The notes: a model not told the origin generated them from the sequence alone. 64,000 nt of DNA from Oceanobacillus alkalisoli (GCF_021556485.1 NZ_JAKGBW010000001.1:62001-126000); one strand, 5' to 3'. Positions 1-9,389 are shown, counted from the first letter of the stretch. Numbers and translations: made by a program.

Positions 1-1022
1 GAGACCGCTGGTTTATAGGATATACGACCAACTACACTGTATCTACTTGGGTTGGTGAGAATATTGTAGATGGAAAACGAGTAGGACTTCCAGATTCGGT
101 GGATTGGACGATCGCCCAGCAAATGTTCCGGGAAACGATGCTCCATGTGTCGGAAGGTATTGATACAGCCGATTTCCAACAACCAGATTCTGTTGTGAAA
201 TTAGCGATCGAACGTGGAACAAATCCACCAGAGCTCGCAAGTGATCACACACCTGCCGCTCAAAAGGTTACCGAGCTATTCGTTCGGGGGTCTGAACCGA
301 CAACAACATCGGAAAAATTTGATCAGCTTGATGCAGTTAACGGGCTGAATGCAACCTATAATGAAGATGATCATTCAATCCACGTGGAATGGGATTATAA
401 CACGGATAGTGATGTCTCCTTTGCAGTGAGTGCGAGTGTTGATGGGGGCTCCATGCAGGAATTAGCGACAACAGAGGATATGTCCTTAGATATATCGGAA
501 GTAGAAGCTGGGGCAAAATACACGATTCAAGTCGTAGCGATTAGCAACGAAAATAATTCCATAACAAGTGAGCCTGCATCCACATCGATTACGGTACCAG
601 GTGGAGATGAGGAGGAAGAGGAAGAAAATATACCTCCAGTCTCTAGTCTAAGCGCAACGTATGTGGAAGACCAAGGAATAATCGATGTTTCATGGAATTA
701 TGATGGTCCTCCCGCTGCTTTCGAAGTGACTGTCAACGGTGGACAAACGCAAACCGTACAGTCTCAAGGCATTGAGATAAGTGGTACATTCTCCCCTGGA
801 GAAACCTATTCAATCAGTGTAACTCCAATTGGGCAAGAAGGTGACGTACGCGGCGATAGTCAATCAACATCTGTCAGCATACCACAAGCAGAAGAGCCAG
901 AAGAACCAGAGGAAGAACCAGTAGAAGAGGCACCAGAACCAGAAGAAGATGAGGATGAAGGTGAAGAAGCACCACCTGAAGAGGATGAAACTCCCGATGA
1001 GGAAGAACAATCCGACGAATAA
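1..1022 (+). CDS. ponA: Class A penicillin-binding protein 1 (PBP1), C-terminal part, 5' end outside window
   Basis: Bifunctional peptidoglycan glycosyltransferase/transpeptidase of the cell envelope; only the last 340 or so residues are in the window. The open frame runs in from the left edge (first complete codon at 3), so the first ATG at 99 is internal. The start of the visible part reads DRWFIGYTTNYTVSTWVGE, typical of the end of the transpeptidase domain. Two fibronectin type III-like beta modules follow (about 330-600 and 640-880 nt). The protein ends in a strongly acidic tail of Glu/Pro/Asp repeats (880-1020). B. subtilis PonA also carries a C-terminal FN3 region. The gene is convergent with nth and shares a terminator with it. 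Placement next to nth-dnaD matches the recU-ponA locus. Confidence 0.92.
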   Translation, partial: DRWFIGYTTNYTVSTWVGENIVDGKRVGLPDSVDWTIAQQMFRETMLHVSEGIDTADFQQPDSVVKLAIERGTNPPELASDHTPAAQKVTELFVRGSEPTTTSEKFDQLDAVNGLNATYNEDDHSIHVEWDYNTDSDVSFAVSASVDGGSMQELATTEDMSLDISEVEAGAKYTIQVVAISNENNSITSEPASTSITVPGGDEEEEEENIPPVSSLSATYVEDQGIIDVSWNYDGPPAAFEVTVNGGQTQTVQSQGIEISGTFSPGETYSISVTPIGQEGDVRGDSQSTSVSIPQAEEPEEPEEEPVEEAPEPEEDEDEGEEAPPEEDETPDEEEQSDE

Positions 1023-1042
1023 CAAGAAAGCAAAGAAGGAAA

Positions 1043-1084
1043 AAAGGAAAGCTTATCTGCATAGCGACAGATAAGCTTTCCTTT
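1043..1084. terminator. Bidirectional terminator between ponA and nth
   Basis: Perfect 17-bp inverted repeat (1043-1059 and 1068-1084) with an 8-nt loop. It is A-rich on the left and T-rich on the right, so it can serve both convergent genes. Confidence 0.85.
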
Positions 1085-1096
1085 ATTTTTTGCTCT

Positions 1097-1759
1097 CTAT
1101 TTCTTCTTTATTTCAAGCTTTCGCATCCGTTTTTTACCTTCTCGACAAAGATCAAGAAGTGGGCATTCCGGACAATTTGGATTTCTCGCTTTACAGTGGT
1201 ACCTTCCAAAAAAGATTAATCGGTGATGTGTCTCTGACCATTCTTCCCGCGGTATCTTCCGCATCAAGGTCTCTTCCACTTCCAGTACAGAATCCTTCCA
1301 GCGGCATATCCCTAATCGCTTGGACACCCGTTCCACATGAGTATCAACCGCGATCGCTGGCTCATTAAAAGCGATGGAAGCAACGACATTCGCTGTCTTT
1401 CTGCCGACCCCTGCCAGCTTCATGAGCTCTTCCTTTGTTTCAGGAACCTTCCCTCCATGTTTATCGATCAAAACGTGGCAAAGCTTTTGGATGTTCTTTG
1501 CCTTTGTACGATAAAGTCCGATTGAACGAATATCCTGCTGGAGTTCTTCCAGTGGTACCGCAATATAATCTTCAGGCGTTTTATATTTCTTAAATAAGTC
1601 TGCCGTAACTTTATTCACTAATTTATCCGTACATTGTGCGGATAATACAACGGCAATCAATAATTCGAAAGGGTTCGAGTGAACCAACTCGCCCTCCGCA
1701 TCAGGGAACATTTCTGCAATCGTATCTAATACATGTCTAATCTCTTTTAAATTCAGCAT
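1097..1759 (-). CDS. nth: Endonuclease III (DNA glycosylase/AP lyase)
   Basis: Base-excision repair enzyme that removes oxidised pyrimidines and cleaves the abasic site. The 220-residue length is normal. The helix-hairpin-helix GVGRKTA carries the predicted catalytic Lys121, and the GPD-loop Asp is Asp139 (AVDTHVERV). A C-terminal 4Fe-4S cluster is formed by Cys189, Cys196, Cys199 and Cys205 (spacing C-x6-C-x2-C-x5-C). It lies 4 nt after dnaD and is probably cotranscribed with it, as in B. subtilis. Confidence 0.97.
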   Translation of the reverse strand: MLNLKEIRHVLDTIAEMFPDAEGELVHSNPFELLIAVVLSAQCTDKLVNKVTADLFKKYKTPEDYIAVPLEELQQDIRSIGLYRTKAKNIQKLCHVLIDKHGGKVPETKEELMKLAGVGRKTANVVASIAFNEPAIAVDTHVERVSKRLGICRWKDSVLEVEETLMRKIPREEWSETHHRLIFFGRYHCKARNPNCPECPLLDLCREGKKRMRKLEIKKK

Positions 1760-1763
1760 CTAA

Positions 1764-2453
1764 CTAGTCTTCCCCTTCCAGCCAGTTATAGTAGATCGAT
1801 GTATCTCTTTTTACTGTTTGAGCAGGCTGCTGGTTCACTTGCTGATGACTGTGAAACTTCCTGCTTGCATTTCTTGCTTGTTCAACAGAATGGATTCCTT
1901 TCTTCTTCCACTCCCGCAAGATACGATCAATATATTTAAAGTTTAATTTACCCATAAGTACTGATTCTCGAAGCCCTGCTTTAATTAATGCCGGACTGAT
2001 TTCGTCTTCATCCAACCACGAGTTAATCATTTCGATTTCAAATGGAGAAATCGGCCGACCGAATTCCTGTTCAAACAAAATAAAAATCGTACCCGTTGTA
2101 TTTTCTTCTTGCTCTTGTTCTTTTTCTTCATGATAAAGTTTTTCTAGTAACGGCTGAACAGAGTAGGCTTCTGAAATTTGACCTTTCTCATTTTCTCTTG
2201 GCTCAATCGTTAATAAATCCTTTTGAATAAGCTTCATTAAGATGTCGGAGCAATGTTTCTCACTTATTGTCAATGGATCAGCCAGTTCAGCGGGAGTTGG
2301 GAAATTGTTCTTCTCTTTGAAAAAGTAAATGAGTTGTAGAACAAGCACAAGCTCAGTTTCATTTAAACCAAGCTTCGTGTAGTTTGTCAGCAATCTGCCG
2401 GGGATATGTAATTGATCGTGTAATATTTCTTCCAGTGGGTTCGTTTCAAACAT
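1764..2453 (-). CDS. dnaD: Primosomal replication-initiation protein DnaD
   Basis: DNA-remodelling protein that acts with DnaA, DnaB and DnaI in loading the replicative helicase. The start is set at the ATG at 2453 because an AAGGAGGT site ends 8 nt upstream; a longer frame to 2510 has no such site. The resulting 229 residues match the family length of about 230. The N-terminal winged-helix DDBH1 domain (about 20-100) is followed by a Glu-rich linker and the DDBH2 domain (about 125-195), which contains the characteristic YIDRIL/EW motif. Its leader contains repeat R4. Confidence 0.96.
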   Translation of the reverse strand: MFETNPLEEILHDQLHIPGRLLTNYTKLGLNETELVLVLQLIYFFKEKNNFPTPAELADPLTISEKHCSDILMKLIQKDLLTIEPRENEKGQISEAYSVQPLLEKLYHEEKEQEQEENTTGTIFILFEQEFGRPISPFEIEMINSWLDEDEISPALIKAGLRESVLMGKLNFKYIDRILREWKKKGIHSVEQARNASRKFHSHQQVNQQPAQTVKRDTSIYYNWLEGED

Positions 2454-2470
2454 GTTAGGTACCTCCTTAT

Positions 2471-2560
2471 TAGAAAGCTTCGTTGTTGACACCAAGGATT
2501 TCGGTGACAATCAAAGCTCGCACTTATGCAGTAAGAAAGGACTTATATTTATCCACCTGC
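2471..2560. repeat. Dispersed repeat R4, copy 1, in the dnaD leader
   Basis: Shares about 80 bp with 38291-38375, including the identical stretch cttatgcagtaagaaagga. It contains an imperfect hairpin (gttgacacc paired with ggtgacaat), whose counterpart in copy 2 has different but still paired bases. It lies between the R1 element and the dnaD ribosome-binding site. Confidence 0.7.
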
Positions 2561-2654
2561 CAAGTAAACATGCGAATTCCGATTCTTCATCACTCAACTT
2601 TGCGGACTTAAACAACTAAGCATTCTTTTTAAAACTTAACATATCTTCTGATTG

Positions 2655-3164
2655 CTTTCATACAGCGTAAGTGATTTGCACGTTCTCATGGTTTGCTTTC
2701 TAATCGCCGTTCAGTTGCCCGGTGGACGGATGCGCATCCTTAGGCACTGCTAGAGCTCCTCGGGCTGAGCACTAAGGGGTCTCCAGGCTCGTGCTGTTCC
2801 CGCAGGAGTCACCGTCCACCGGGCAACTGAACTGGTGAAGATGATTATGATAAATAGAAATTATCCCATCATTACAGCAGTGTGAAGAAGATTGTATTTA
2901 TAGAATAATAAATAGTGTTCTAAATTAGGCTTTTCCTGGTAGCAGTCCAGACACCTCGAGACTCCTGCGGGAGGCCGGCTAAAAACGGTCACGTCCTGTG
3001 ACCAACACCGGCATTAGAACTTCCTGTTCGGAGGTAGGCCTGCGAGCCCCCTTAGTGCTCAGCGCGAGGAGGCTTACCGGCCGATCAGCAGGTGCAAGAG
3101 GTGTCTGGACTGCGGACCTCCAGTAGAAAGTTTCGGAGTTTGGCACACTTACGCTGTATGAAAG
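2655..3164. repeat. R1 element, copy 1 (complete, 510 bp, MITE-like)
   Basis: Bounded by perfect 19-bp terminal inverted repeats, ctttcatacagcgtaagtg at 2655-2673 and its complement at 3146-3164. Module A is a hairpin with a perfect 21-bp stem (2709-2729 with 2812-2832). Module B is a hairpin with a perfect 16-bp outer stem (2942-2957 with 3098-3113). Module B encloses hairpin module C (2974-3025). There is no open reading frame of note. Together with R4 and the asnS terminator it fills the dnaD-asnS gap. No clear target-site duplication is seen. Confidence 0.88.
2974..3025 (+). other. Hairpin module C, copy C1
   Basis: Outer stem GCCGGC/CCGGC, TAA on the 5' side, inner stem GGTCAC/GTGACC, loop GTCCT, then AAC, followed by attagaacttcct. 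The same architecture with different stem bases is found at six other places in the window. Confidence 0.75.
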
Positions 3165-3195
3165 TTGCAGTTTAGTTTAGTAAATTAAACAATTG

Positions 3196-3226
3196 TAAAT
3201 CCCTTGCTTTAGTTGCAAGGGATTTA
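3196..3226 (-). terminator. Terminator downstream of asnS
   Basis: Perfect 12-bp stem (3196-3207 with 3215-3226), 7-nt loop, 20 nt after the asnS stop codon, with a moderately T-rich tail on the minus strand. Confidence 0.7.
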
Positions 3227-3245
3227 TCATTACATTTATTTAAGG

Positions 3246-4538
3246 TTACGGATATAATCTATTTAACAGACGCGGGAATGGAATTGTTTCGCGAATATGC
3301 TCCACACCCGTAAGCCATGCTACAGTACGCTCAAGACCAAGGCCGAACCCAGAATGTGGAATGCTTCCATATTTCCGCAATTCCAGATACCACGCATAGG
3401 CAGGGCCGGTTAATCCGTGTTCCTCGTAACGCTGTTTCATCAATTCGTAATCGTGAATACGTTCTGAGCCGCCAATCACTTCACCGTATCCTTCCGGTGC
3501 AATTAAATCAGCGCATAAAACAACATCATCACGCTCTGGGTGCGGCTGCATATAAAATGCTTTAATGTCTTTCGGATAGTTCACAATAAAGACAGGATTA
3601 TCGAAGTTATCGGCAATTGCTGTTTCATGTGGCGCGCCGAAATCTTCACCCCATTCAATATCATCAAATCCTTTTTCTTTCAGCAAATCAATTGCTTCAT
3701 CATACGTGATTCGCGGGAAAGGTGCTTGGATCTTTTCAAGCTTGGAAATGTCTCTTTCTAATACATCCAGCTCTAATGTACAGTTATTAAGTATGGATTG
3801 AATAAGGAACATGACGTAATTTTCTTGAATAACGAGGCTTTCTTCATGTTCGATAAATGCCATCTCTGGTTCGATCATCCAGAATTCAATTAAATGTCTC
3901 CGGGTTTTTGACTTTTCAGCACGGAATGTCGGTCCGAATGAAAAAACTTTTCCTAACGCCATCGCAGCGGCTTCCATATAAAGCTGTCCACTCTGGGATA
4001 AATAAGCATCCTCATCAAAATATTTCGTATGGAATAATTCGGTTGATCCTTCAGCTGAAGAAGCTGTCAGAATTGGCGGATCAACTTTAACGAAACCTTG
4101 ATCATTGAAAAATTCATACGTTGCTCGGATGATTTCATTACGGACTTTCATGATTGCATGCTGCTTTTTCGAACGTAGCCATAAATGGCGATGGTCCATT
4201 AGAAATTCGGTTCCATGCTCTTTCGGAGTAATAGGATAATCTTCTGCTTCATGGATTACGTCAATATCCGTTACTTGCATCTCATATCCAAATGCAGAGC
4301 GTTTATCCTCGACAATTTTCCCTGTAATATAAATCGATGTTTCTTGTGTTAAGTTCTTCGCTGTCTGGAAAATCTCTTCCTTTACATCATTTTTTGCTAC
4401 AACTGCTTGCATGAAGCCAGTACCATCACGTAATTGCAGAAAGGCGATCTTCCCGCTGGAACGTTTATTTGCAAGCCAAGCTCCAATTGTTACTTCTTTT
4501 TCATTATAATCAGGTGCTTGAGATATCGTAATCTTCAT
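3246..4538 (-). CDS. asnS: Asparaginyl-tRNA synthetase
   Basis: Class II aminoacyl-tRNA synthetase that charges tRNA-Asn in the cytoplasm. The 430 residues match the B. subtilis enzyme. An N-terminal OB-fold anticodon-binding domain (about 15-100) is followed by the catalytic core. Motif 2 is [12 protein letters not shown] and motif 3 is GFGLGLERT at 397-405. The ATG at 4538 is preceded by GGAGGT at good spacing. It follows aspB by 24 nt, the usual aspB-asnS arrangement. No T-box leader is seen, as expected for a gene inside an operon. Confidence 0.98.
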   Translation of the reverse strand: MKITISQAPDYNEKEVTIGAWLANKRSSGKIAFLQLRDGTGFMQAVVAKNDVKEEIFQTAKNLTQETSIYITGKIVEDKRSAFGYEMQVTDIDVIHEAEDYPITPKEHGTEFLMDHRHLWLRSKKQHAIMKVRNEIIRATYEFFNDQGFVKVDPPILTASSAEGSTELFHTKYFDEDAYLSQSGQLYMEAAAMALGKVFSFGPTFRAEKSKTRRHLIEFWMIEPEMAFIEHEESLVIQENYVMFLIQSILNNCTLELDVLERDISKLEKIQAPFPRITYDEAIDLLKEKGFDDIEWGEDFGAPHETAIADNFDNPVFIVNYPKDIKAFYMQPHPERDDVVLCADLIAPEGYGEVIGGSERIHDYELMKQRYEEHGLTGPAYAWYLELRKYGSIPHSGFGLGLERTVAWLTGVEHIRETIPFPRLLNRLYP

Positions 4539-4562
4539 CTTGTTACCTCCATCAATCGATCT

Positions 4563-5741
4563 TTAGTGCGTTTCGACAAAGCGTTTAATCCGTTTTGCCG
4601 CTTCTGTTAAGTCATCCATTGATATACAATAGGATAGTCTCACGTTGTCTGGTGCACCAAATCCAGTGCCAGGCACCATGGCGACTTTTTCTTCTTCTAA
4701 AATTGCTGTTACCCATTCGTCAACTGTGTCAAAGCCATTGTTTCGGACGGCTTCTATTACATTTGGGAATAAATAGAATGCCCCTTTTGGTTTTTCACAC
4801 GTGATCCCCGGGATTTCACTTATTAAAGTGTAAAAGACATCCAGTCTTTCTGCAAATATATCTCTCATCTTCCGGATTTCACTTTCGTCTATGGAAAGTG
4901 CAGCAACAGATGCGTGCTGGGCAATAGAAACTGGATTAGATGTAGAATGAGAAGAAACATTGTTCATTGCTTTAATAATCTGCTTCTCTCCAGTTGCATA
5001 GCCAATTCTCCATCCTGTCATGGCGTATGTTTTTGAAACGCCATTTATGACGACCGTTTGTTTCTTTAATTCAGGACTTATCGAAGCAATTGATACATGC
5101 TCTTCTTCCGAGTATATAAGCTTTTCATAAATTTCATCGGAAACGATAAGGATATTATGTTTAAGCGCAATTTCGCCTAGCTTTTCGAGTTCTTCCTCCG
5201 AGTACATCATACCTGTTGGATTACTCGGAGAATTGATGATAATTGCTTTTGTTTTATTCGTAATTGCTTTTTCCAAATCTTCTGGCTGTACTTTAAAATT
5301 ATATTCTTCCTTTGTGTGAATAAAGACAGGAACACCTTCAGCAAGTTTCACTTGTTCTGGATAACTTACCCAATAAGGTGCAGGGATAAGCACTTCATCC
5401 CCTTTATTTAAAAGCACTTGGAACAATGCATAAAGGGCATGCTTTGCTCCCATCGTGACGATGATTTCTTCTTTTGAATAGGTGAGCTGATGATCTCTCT
5501 CCATTTTCTTTTGAATCGCCTCAATAAGCTGGGGGATTCCGCCAGTCGGTGTATATTTCGTAAACCCTGCTTGCATGGCTTGAATAGCCGCTTCCATAAT
5601 TGGTTCAGGGGTATTAAAATCTGGTTCCCCAGCTCCTAACCCAATGACATCATGGCCTTTACTTTTTAATTCGTTCGCCTTAGCAGTAATAGCCAGTGTT
5701 GATGAGGGAGTGATCGTTTTAACTCGGTTCGCTAATTCCAT
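4563..5741 (-). CDS. aspB: Aspartate aminotransferase (PLP, class I)
   Basis: Interconverts aspartate and oxaloacetate with glutamate/2-oxoglutarate, feeding asparagine, lysine and threonine synthesis. The 392 residues cover a complete fold-type I transferase. The Schiff-base lysine is Lys237 in NGVSKTYAMTGWRIGYA. Other landmarks are NSPSNPTG (cofactor/substrate region, 170-177) and SDEIYEKL (201-208). The order ypmB-aspB-asnS is that of B. subtilis. Confidence 0.96.
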   Translation of the reverse strand: MELANRVKTITPSSTLAITAKANELKSKGHDVIGLGAGEPDFNTPEPIMEAAIQAMQAGFTKYTPTGGIPQLIEAIQKKMERDHQLTYSKEEIIVTMGAKHALYALFQVLLNKGDEVLIPAPYWVSYPEQVKLAEGVPVFIHTKEEYNFKVQPEDLEKAITNKTKAIIINSPSNPTGMMYSEEELEKLGEIALKHNILIVSDEIYEKLIYSEEEHVSIASISPELKKQTVVINGVSKTYAMTGWRIGYATGEKQIIKAMNNVSSHSTSNPVSIAQHASVAALSIDESEIRKMRDIFAERLDVFYTLISEIPGITCEKPKGAFYLFPNVIEAVRNNGFDTVDEWVTAILEEEKVAMVPGTGFGAPDNVRLSYCISMDDLTEAAKRIKRFVETH

Positions 5742-5754
5742 TTGTACTTTCCTC

Positions 5755-6270
5755 CTAATTGAACTTTCTTAAATAACGTATTTCTTCATAATCGGACCCA
5801 TCATAAATCGAGCGATAATCAAATACATATCGGTCATTCTCATCATAATAGACGAGTTCCCATAGTATTTCTTCATCCAGCAAGGCTGGTGTTATTTTTA
5901 CTAATTGACAAGTCCTACAATCAGACTGCCACCTATCAATCATGGAAGATGGGGCTAGAACTTCTGTTGAATCGACTGTCGTCAGTGTTTTCTCGTTTCC
6001 TTCCAGCGGGTAAAAAATGATTTTTCCGTTGCCTTCTTCACTCTTCCCGTAAACGACATGGTACGCTGCTTCACCATTGAAGTTTTCAATTTTCGAAATC
6101 TCCGTTATTTCTGTTTGCTTTAGTAATTCCCGCTTTGTTGCTTCATGGCCTTCTGTACGTTCAGAGTTTAAATCCATGTATAAAAAGATACCATAAATAA
6201 ACATAGAAATAAATAGAAGGAGAAAGGTAATCATGCTAAAAATCAGCCATTTTCGTCTTGTTTCAGCCAT
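5755..6270 (-). CDS. ypmB: YpmB-like membrane-anchored protein (DUF5590)
   Basis: 171 residues with one N-terminal transmembrane segment (about 11-31) and an extracytoplasmic domain of unknown function. The position immediately upstream of aspB and the length fit YpmB. The outer domain is rich in charged residues and ends YLRKFN. No catalytic motif is visible. In B. subtilis a small gene, ypmA, precedes it; no credible counterpart is seen here. Confidence 0.85.
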   Translation of the reverse strand: MAETRRKWLIFSMITFLLLFISMFIYGIFLYMDLNSERTEGHEATKRELLKQTEITEISKIENFNGEAAYHVVYGKSEEGNGKIIFYPLEGNEKTLTTVDSTEVLAPSSMIDRWQSDCRTCQLVKITPALLDEEILWELVYYDENDRYVFDYRSIYDGSDYEEIRYLRKFN

Positions 6271-6438
6271 TTTTTACACCTCTTCCGACAAGTTCCCTAA
6301 TTCTTCCCTGTGTTTATAAAAAATTTCTAGCCATAGAACGAATCCGGTGGTTCATACTATAGGTAGTAACGCTCTTGACTGGATTTCCAGACAAGACCCG
6401 TTGCAAAAATTTTCTCCCTCATACCAAACCGCACGTTT

Positions 6439-6469
6439 GCTACTGTATGTTTATACAGTAGCTTTTTTT
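6439..6469 (+). terminator. Orphan plus-strand terminator in the dinG-ypmB gap
   Basis: Perfect 10-bp stem (6439-6448 with 6453-6462), 4-nt loop and a run of seven T on the plus strand only. Neighbouring genes are all on minus, so it may end an antisense or small RNA. The surrounding 6271-6505 holds no recognisable gene. Confidence 0.6.
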
Positions 6470-6505
6470 GAGCGGGTAACCTGGAAGGGAGCTTCCGCCT
6501 TTGTT

Positions 6506-9307
6506 TTAAAACCATTTTCTTGCTTGTTCAATCAAGGTTTGGGTGGAGTCGTTCAGGATTAGTACTTCTGGTATGGATTCTGTAAAGTAGCGTCCGTACC
6601 GTGCTTTCACAATTCTCGAATCACAAATGAAAACGATTCCCCTATCACTGGATGAACGGATTAAGCGTCCAAATCCTTGTTTGAATTTTATAACGGCATT
6701 TGGTAAGGATAATTCCATGAATGCATTTCTTCCCTCTTCCTTCAATTCCTGTGATTTCGCCTCATAAACTGGATGGTCTGGTGGTTGGAACGGAAGACGG
6801 ACAATCATCAAGCAGGATAAATCCTCACCAGGAATATCAACACCTTCCCAGAATGAGCTTGTACCGAGCAGTATCGAGCGTTCAAAGCTTTGGAAATTCT
6901 TCTTCAGTCTTGTTCTGCTCCCACTCGTAATTCCTTGCCCGATAAGCATGTATTTATCATCCGTCATAATTTCTTTCAAGAGTTTATAGGATTTCCGTAA
7001 CATATCATAGGAAGTAAACAGCACGAGCATGCGTCCTTCTGTCACCTCTGCTAAAGAAAGAATAGCTTCACTTGTTGCATAAATATAATCATCCATATTT
7101 CCATACTTAATATCCGGAAAATCATTTGGAATCAAGAGCTGGACCTGGTCTTTAAAAGAGAATGGAGAACGGATTTGTTTCGTGATCAGTCTCTCTTTCG
7201 GAAGACCGAGCCTCTTTATGATAAAGTTGAATGAATTCTTCATTGTCAACGTGGCGCTCGTTAAGATGACACTGTCTTTCTTCGCGAATAACTCTTCACC
7301 TAGTAAGGTCGAGACGTTAGTCGGTTCACTGTATAAATAAACGGCCTGTTGATAGCCTCTCGTATCCATTTCGAGCCACTGGACGTGATGGATATCTTGG
7401 TCTACTAAAAACAACAGTTCCAAATGGTCAATATGGTCTTGTAAGTTTTCCATTACTTGAATAAATTCCTGTCGATCGTTCTTCACATAGTCTTCCTCAT
7501 CCTCAAGACTCTTATCAATAAGCGATAAGAAATAGATAAGATCACGATAATAAAAGATCAGACGATTCACCATTTCGGTTATTATTTCCCAGTTGGAAGC
7601 ATGTACTGTCTCCTTACTAAATCGGAACTGGATTCTTCCCACATCACTTAATGATTTATCTTTTTTGCGTTGTTTGGTCACGTAAGCATGTAAATATTGA
7701 TAGAGATCATCAATTTCGTTTTTTGTATTTGTTATTAATTCATCCCATTTTTCAAGGGAGAATTTATCTTCCGTTTCTTCGTACTTACCAACTATATAAT
7801 TGAAAAACTTTGTGTCCTCCGAACGACCAATTTGATTTAATGTATAATGCATTGTAATATTATCCAGTTTCAATCCGTAATGATAGGCTGCTGTATCTTC
7901 TAAATGATGAGCTTCATCGATGATCACCTTATCATACACAGGAAGAAATTGATAATCGTTAAACATATCGGTACATAAGAGAGCGTGATTCGTTATAATT
8001 AAATCTGCACGCCCGGCCCTTCTTCTTGCACGTGTGTAAAACGAATACCGGAACCAGGGTGACGTGACATCGAGCTTCCTTTCTGCATCTGCTGAAACGC
8101 GCTGGAAAAATGTATAACCGCTTGTCGGAAGTTGAATTTCATCAATATCGCCAGTCACAGTTTCCGTAAGCCATACAAGTAAAATTGCTTTCGTTAGCGT
8201 CGTATCATAGTTATCTCGCTCTAAATGACTTAATTCATATGCAAAGCGTTCCATGCTTAAATAATGATTCCTCCCCTTTAACAATGCAGCTTCAAACGGA
8301 AAGTCCACGATTTTCTGCACGAGAGGAATCTCTTCTTCTAAAAGCTGTGTCTGCAGCTGTGTGGTATACGTGCTAATGATAATTCGTTTATTCTGTTTAA
8401 CAGCCTCATATACTGCAGGAAGTAAATATGCAAGGGATTTCCCTGTACCAGTTTCAGCTTCCACTAAAGCATGTTCCTCACTCCGGAATGCATCATACAC
8501 CGTTTCAGACATTTCCCGCTGACCGCTTCTTTTTTCATATTTCTCGAATTGTTTCTCGAGTGTACCTTCTTCCTCATAAATATGATCTAAATAATCACCG
8601 AAAGAAGTTGCTAACACCATTTCCTCTTTAACCGTGTCCTCGATCATTTTAAATGCGAGTCCATTATATGTAGCAAACTTCGCTTCATCAGCAAAGGCAA
8701 AACTATTCCGCTCCATTGCCTCATTCAACATATTAGCAAGGTTTGACTTAAACATGGGTTCTAATTTTGCCAGATTGGCAAGTGTCTCATACGGAAGCTG
8801 AAATAACTTCTCCTTTAACTTCAAGAATAATTTAGCGGTGACGTAAGCATCCGATAAAGCCCGATGTGGTTCATCGTGATAAATACCAAGGTAATCTGTA
8901 ATCTGCGATAATTTATAGCTTGGAGCTTTCGGATAAAGGATACGGGATAGTTCGACGGTGTCAATGACAGGATTCCTTAGGGGTGTCCTTCCACTGTGCA
9001 CTAATTCTGCATTTAAAAAACCCATGTCAAAGGGAACGTTATGTGCAATGAGATAACTATCCTCAAATAACTCCATTATTTTGTCCGCTTTTTCGTTAAA
9101 ATATGGTGCATCTTTAACATCATCATTTGTTATATTCGTCAGATTGGTTATAAAGGGAGGTATTTTTTTATTTGGGTTTAGGAAAGTATCTCTTTTATCG
9201 ACAATTTCATCATCATTAATAATTACCATTCCAATCTCGATGATTTTATCGTCATTATCAGGCGAATGCCCAGTTGTTTCTAAGTCAATCACAACAAATT
9301 TTTTCAA
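6506..9307 (-). CDS. dinG: DnaQ-type exonuclease fused to DinG-family helicase-like protein
   Basis: About 933 residues. The N-terminal third is a DEDDh 3'-5' exonuclease (FVVIDLETTG, then HRALSDA). The remainder is an XPD/DinG-type SF2 helicase domain with Walker A AETGTGKS (near 286-293) and a DEAHH box (near 466-470). The four cysteines that bind the Fe-S cluster in E. coli DinG are lacking, as in other Firmicutes homologues, which act mainly as nucleases (family knowledge). A TTG start at 9307 has GGAGGT 6 nt upstream. An upstream in-frame GTG (9313) directly touches that site and is less likely. Confidence 0.93.
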   Translation of the reverse strand: MKKFVVIDLETTGHSPDNDDKIIEIGMVIINDDEIVDKRDTFLNPNKKIPPFITNLTNITNDDVKDAPYFNEKADKIMELFEDSYLIAHNVPFDMGFLNAELVHSGRTPLRNPVIDTVELSRILYPKAPSYKLSQITDYLGIYHDEPHRALSDAYVTAKLFLKLKEKLFQLPYETLANLAKLEPMFKSNLANMLNEAMERNSFAFADEAKFATYNGLAFKMIEDTVKEEMVLATSFGDYLDHIYEEEGTLEKQFEKYEKRSGQREMSETVYDAFRSEEHALVEAETGTGKSLAYLLPAVYEAVKQNKRIIISTYTTQLQTQLLEEEIPLVQKIVDFPFEAALLKGRNHYLSMERFAYELSHLERDNYDTTLTKAILLVWLTETVTGDIDEIQLPTSGYTFFQRVSADAERKLDVTSPWFRYSFYTRARRRAGRADLIITNHALLCTDMFNDYQFLPVYDKVIIDEAHHLEDTAAYHYGLKLDNITMHYTLNQIGRSEDTKFFNYIVGKYEETEDKFSLEKWDELITNTKNEIDDLYQYLHAYVTKQRKKDKSLSDVGRIQFRFSKETVHASNWEIITEMVNRLIFYYRDLIYFLSLIDKSLEDEEDYVKNDRQEFIQVMENLQDHIDHLELLFLVDQDIHHVQWLEMDTRGYQQAVYLYSEPTNVSTLLGEELFAKKDSVILTSATLTMKNSFNFIIKRLGLPKERLITKQIRSPFSFKDQVQLLIPNDFPDIKYGNMDDYIYATSEAILSLAEVTEGRMLVLFTSYDMLRKSYKLLKEIMTDDKYMLIGQGITSGSRTRLKKNFQSFERSILLGTSSFWEGVDIPGEDLSCLMIVRLPFQPPDHPVYEAKSQELKEEGRNAFMELSLPNAVIKFKQGFGRLIRSSSDRGIVFICDSRIVKARYGRYFTESIPEVLILNDSTQTLIEQARKWF

Positions 9308-9351
9308 TTCCACACCTCCGTCCTCTCTATTATATACGTCATTTCGTCCAA

Positions 9352-9389
9352 AAGAAAACTCTTATCCCTTTATTGATAAGAGTTTTCTT
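9352..9389 (-). terminator. Terminator between birA and dinG
   Basis: Perfect 15-bp stem (9352-9366 with 9375-9389) with an 8-nt loop and a T-rich 3' arm on the minus strand. It lies beyond repeat R3, about 300 nt after the birA stop. Confidence 0.75.

Noticed and set aside
2655-3164. Possible CRISPR array or tRNA/rRNA cluster because of GC-rich repeats
   Set aside because: No regular direct repeat-spacer pattern, no cloverleaf and no rRNA-like sequence; the structure is inverted repeats.
4539-4562. T-box leader for asnS
   Set aside because: Only 24 nt separate aspB and asnS, with no room for a specifier stem or antiterminator.
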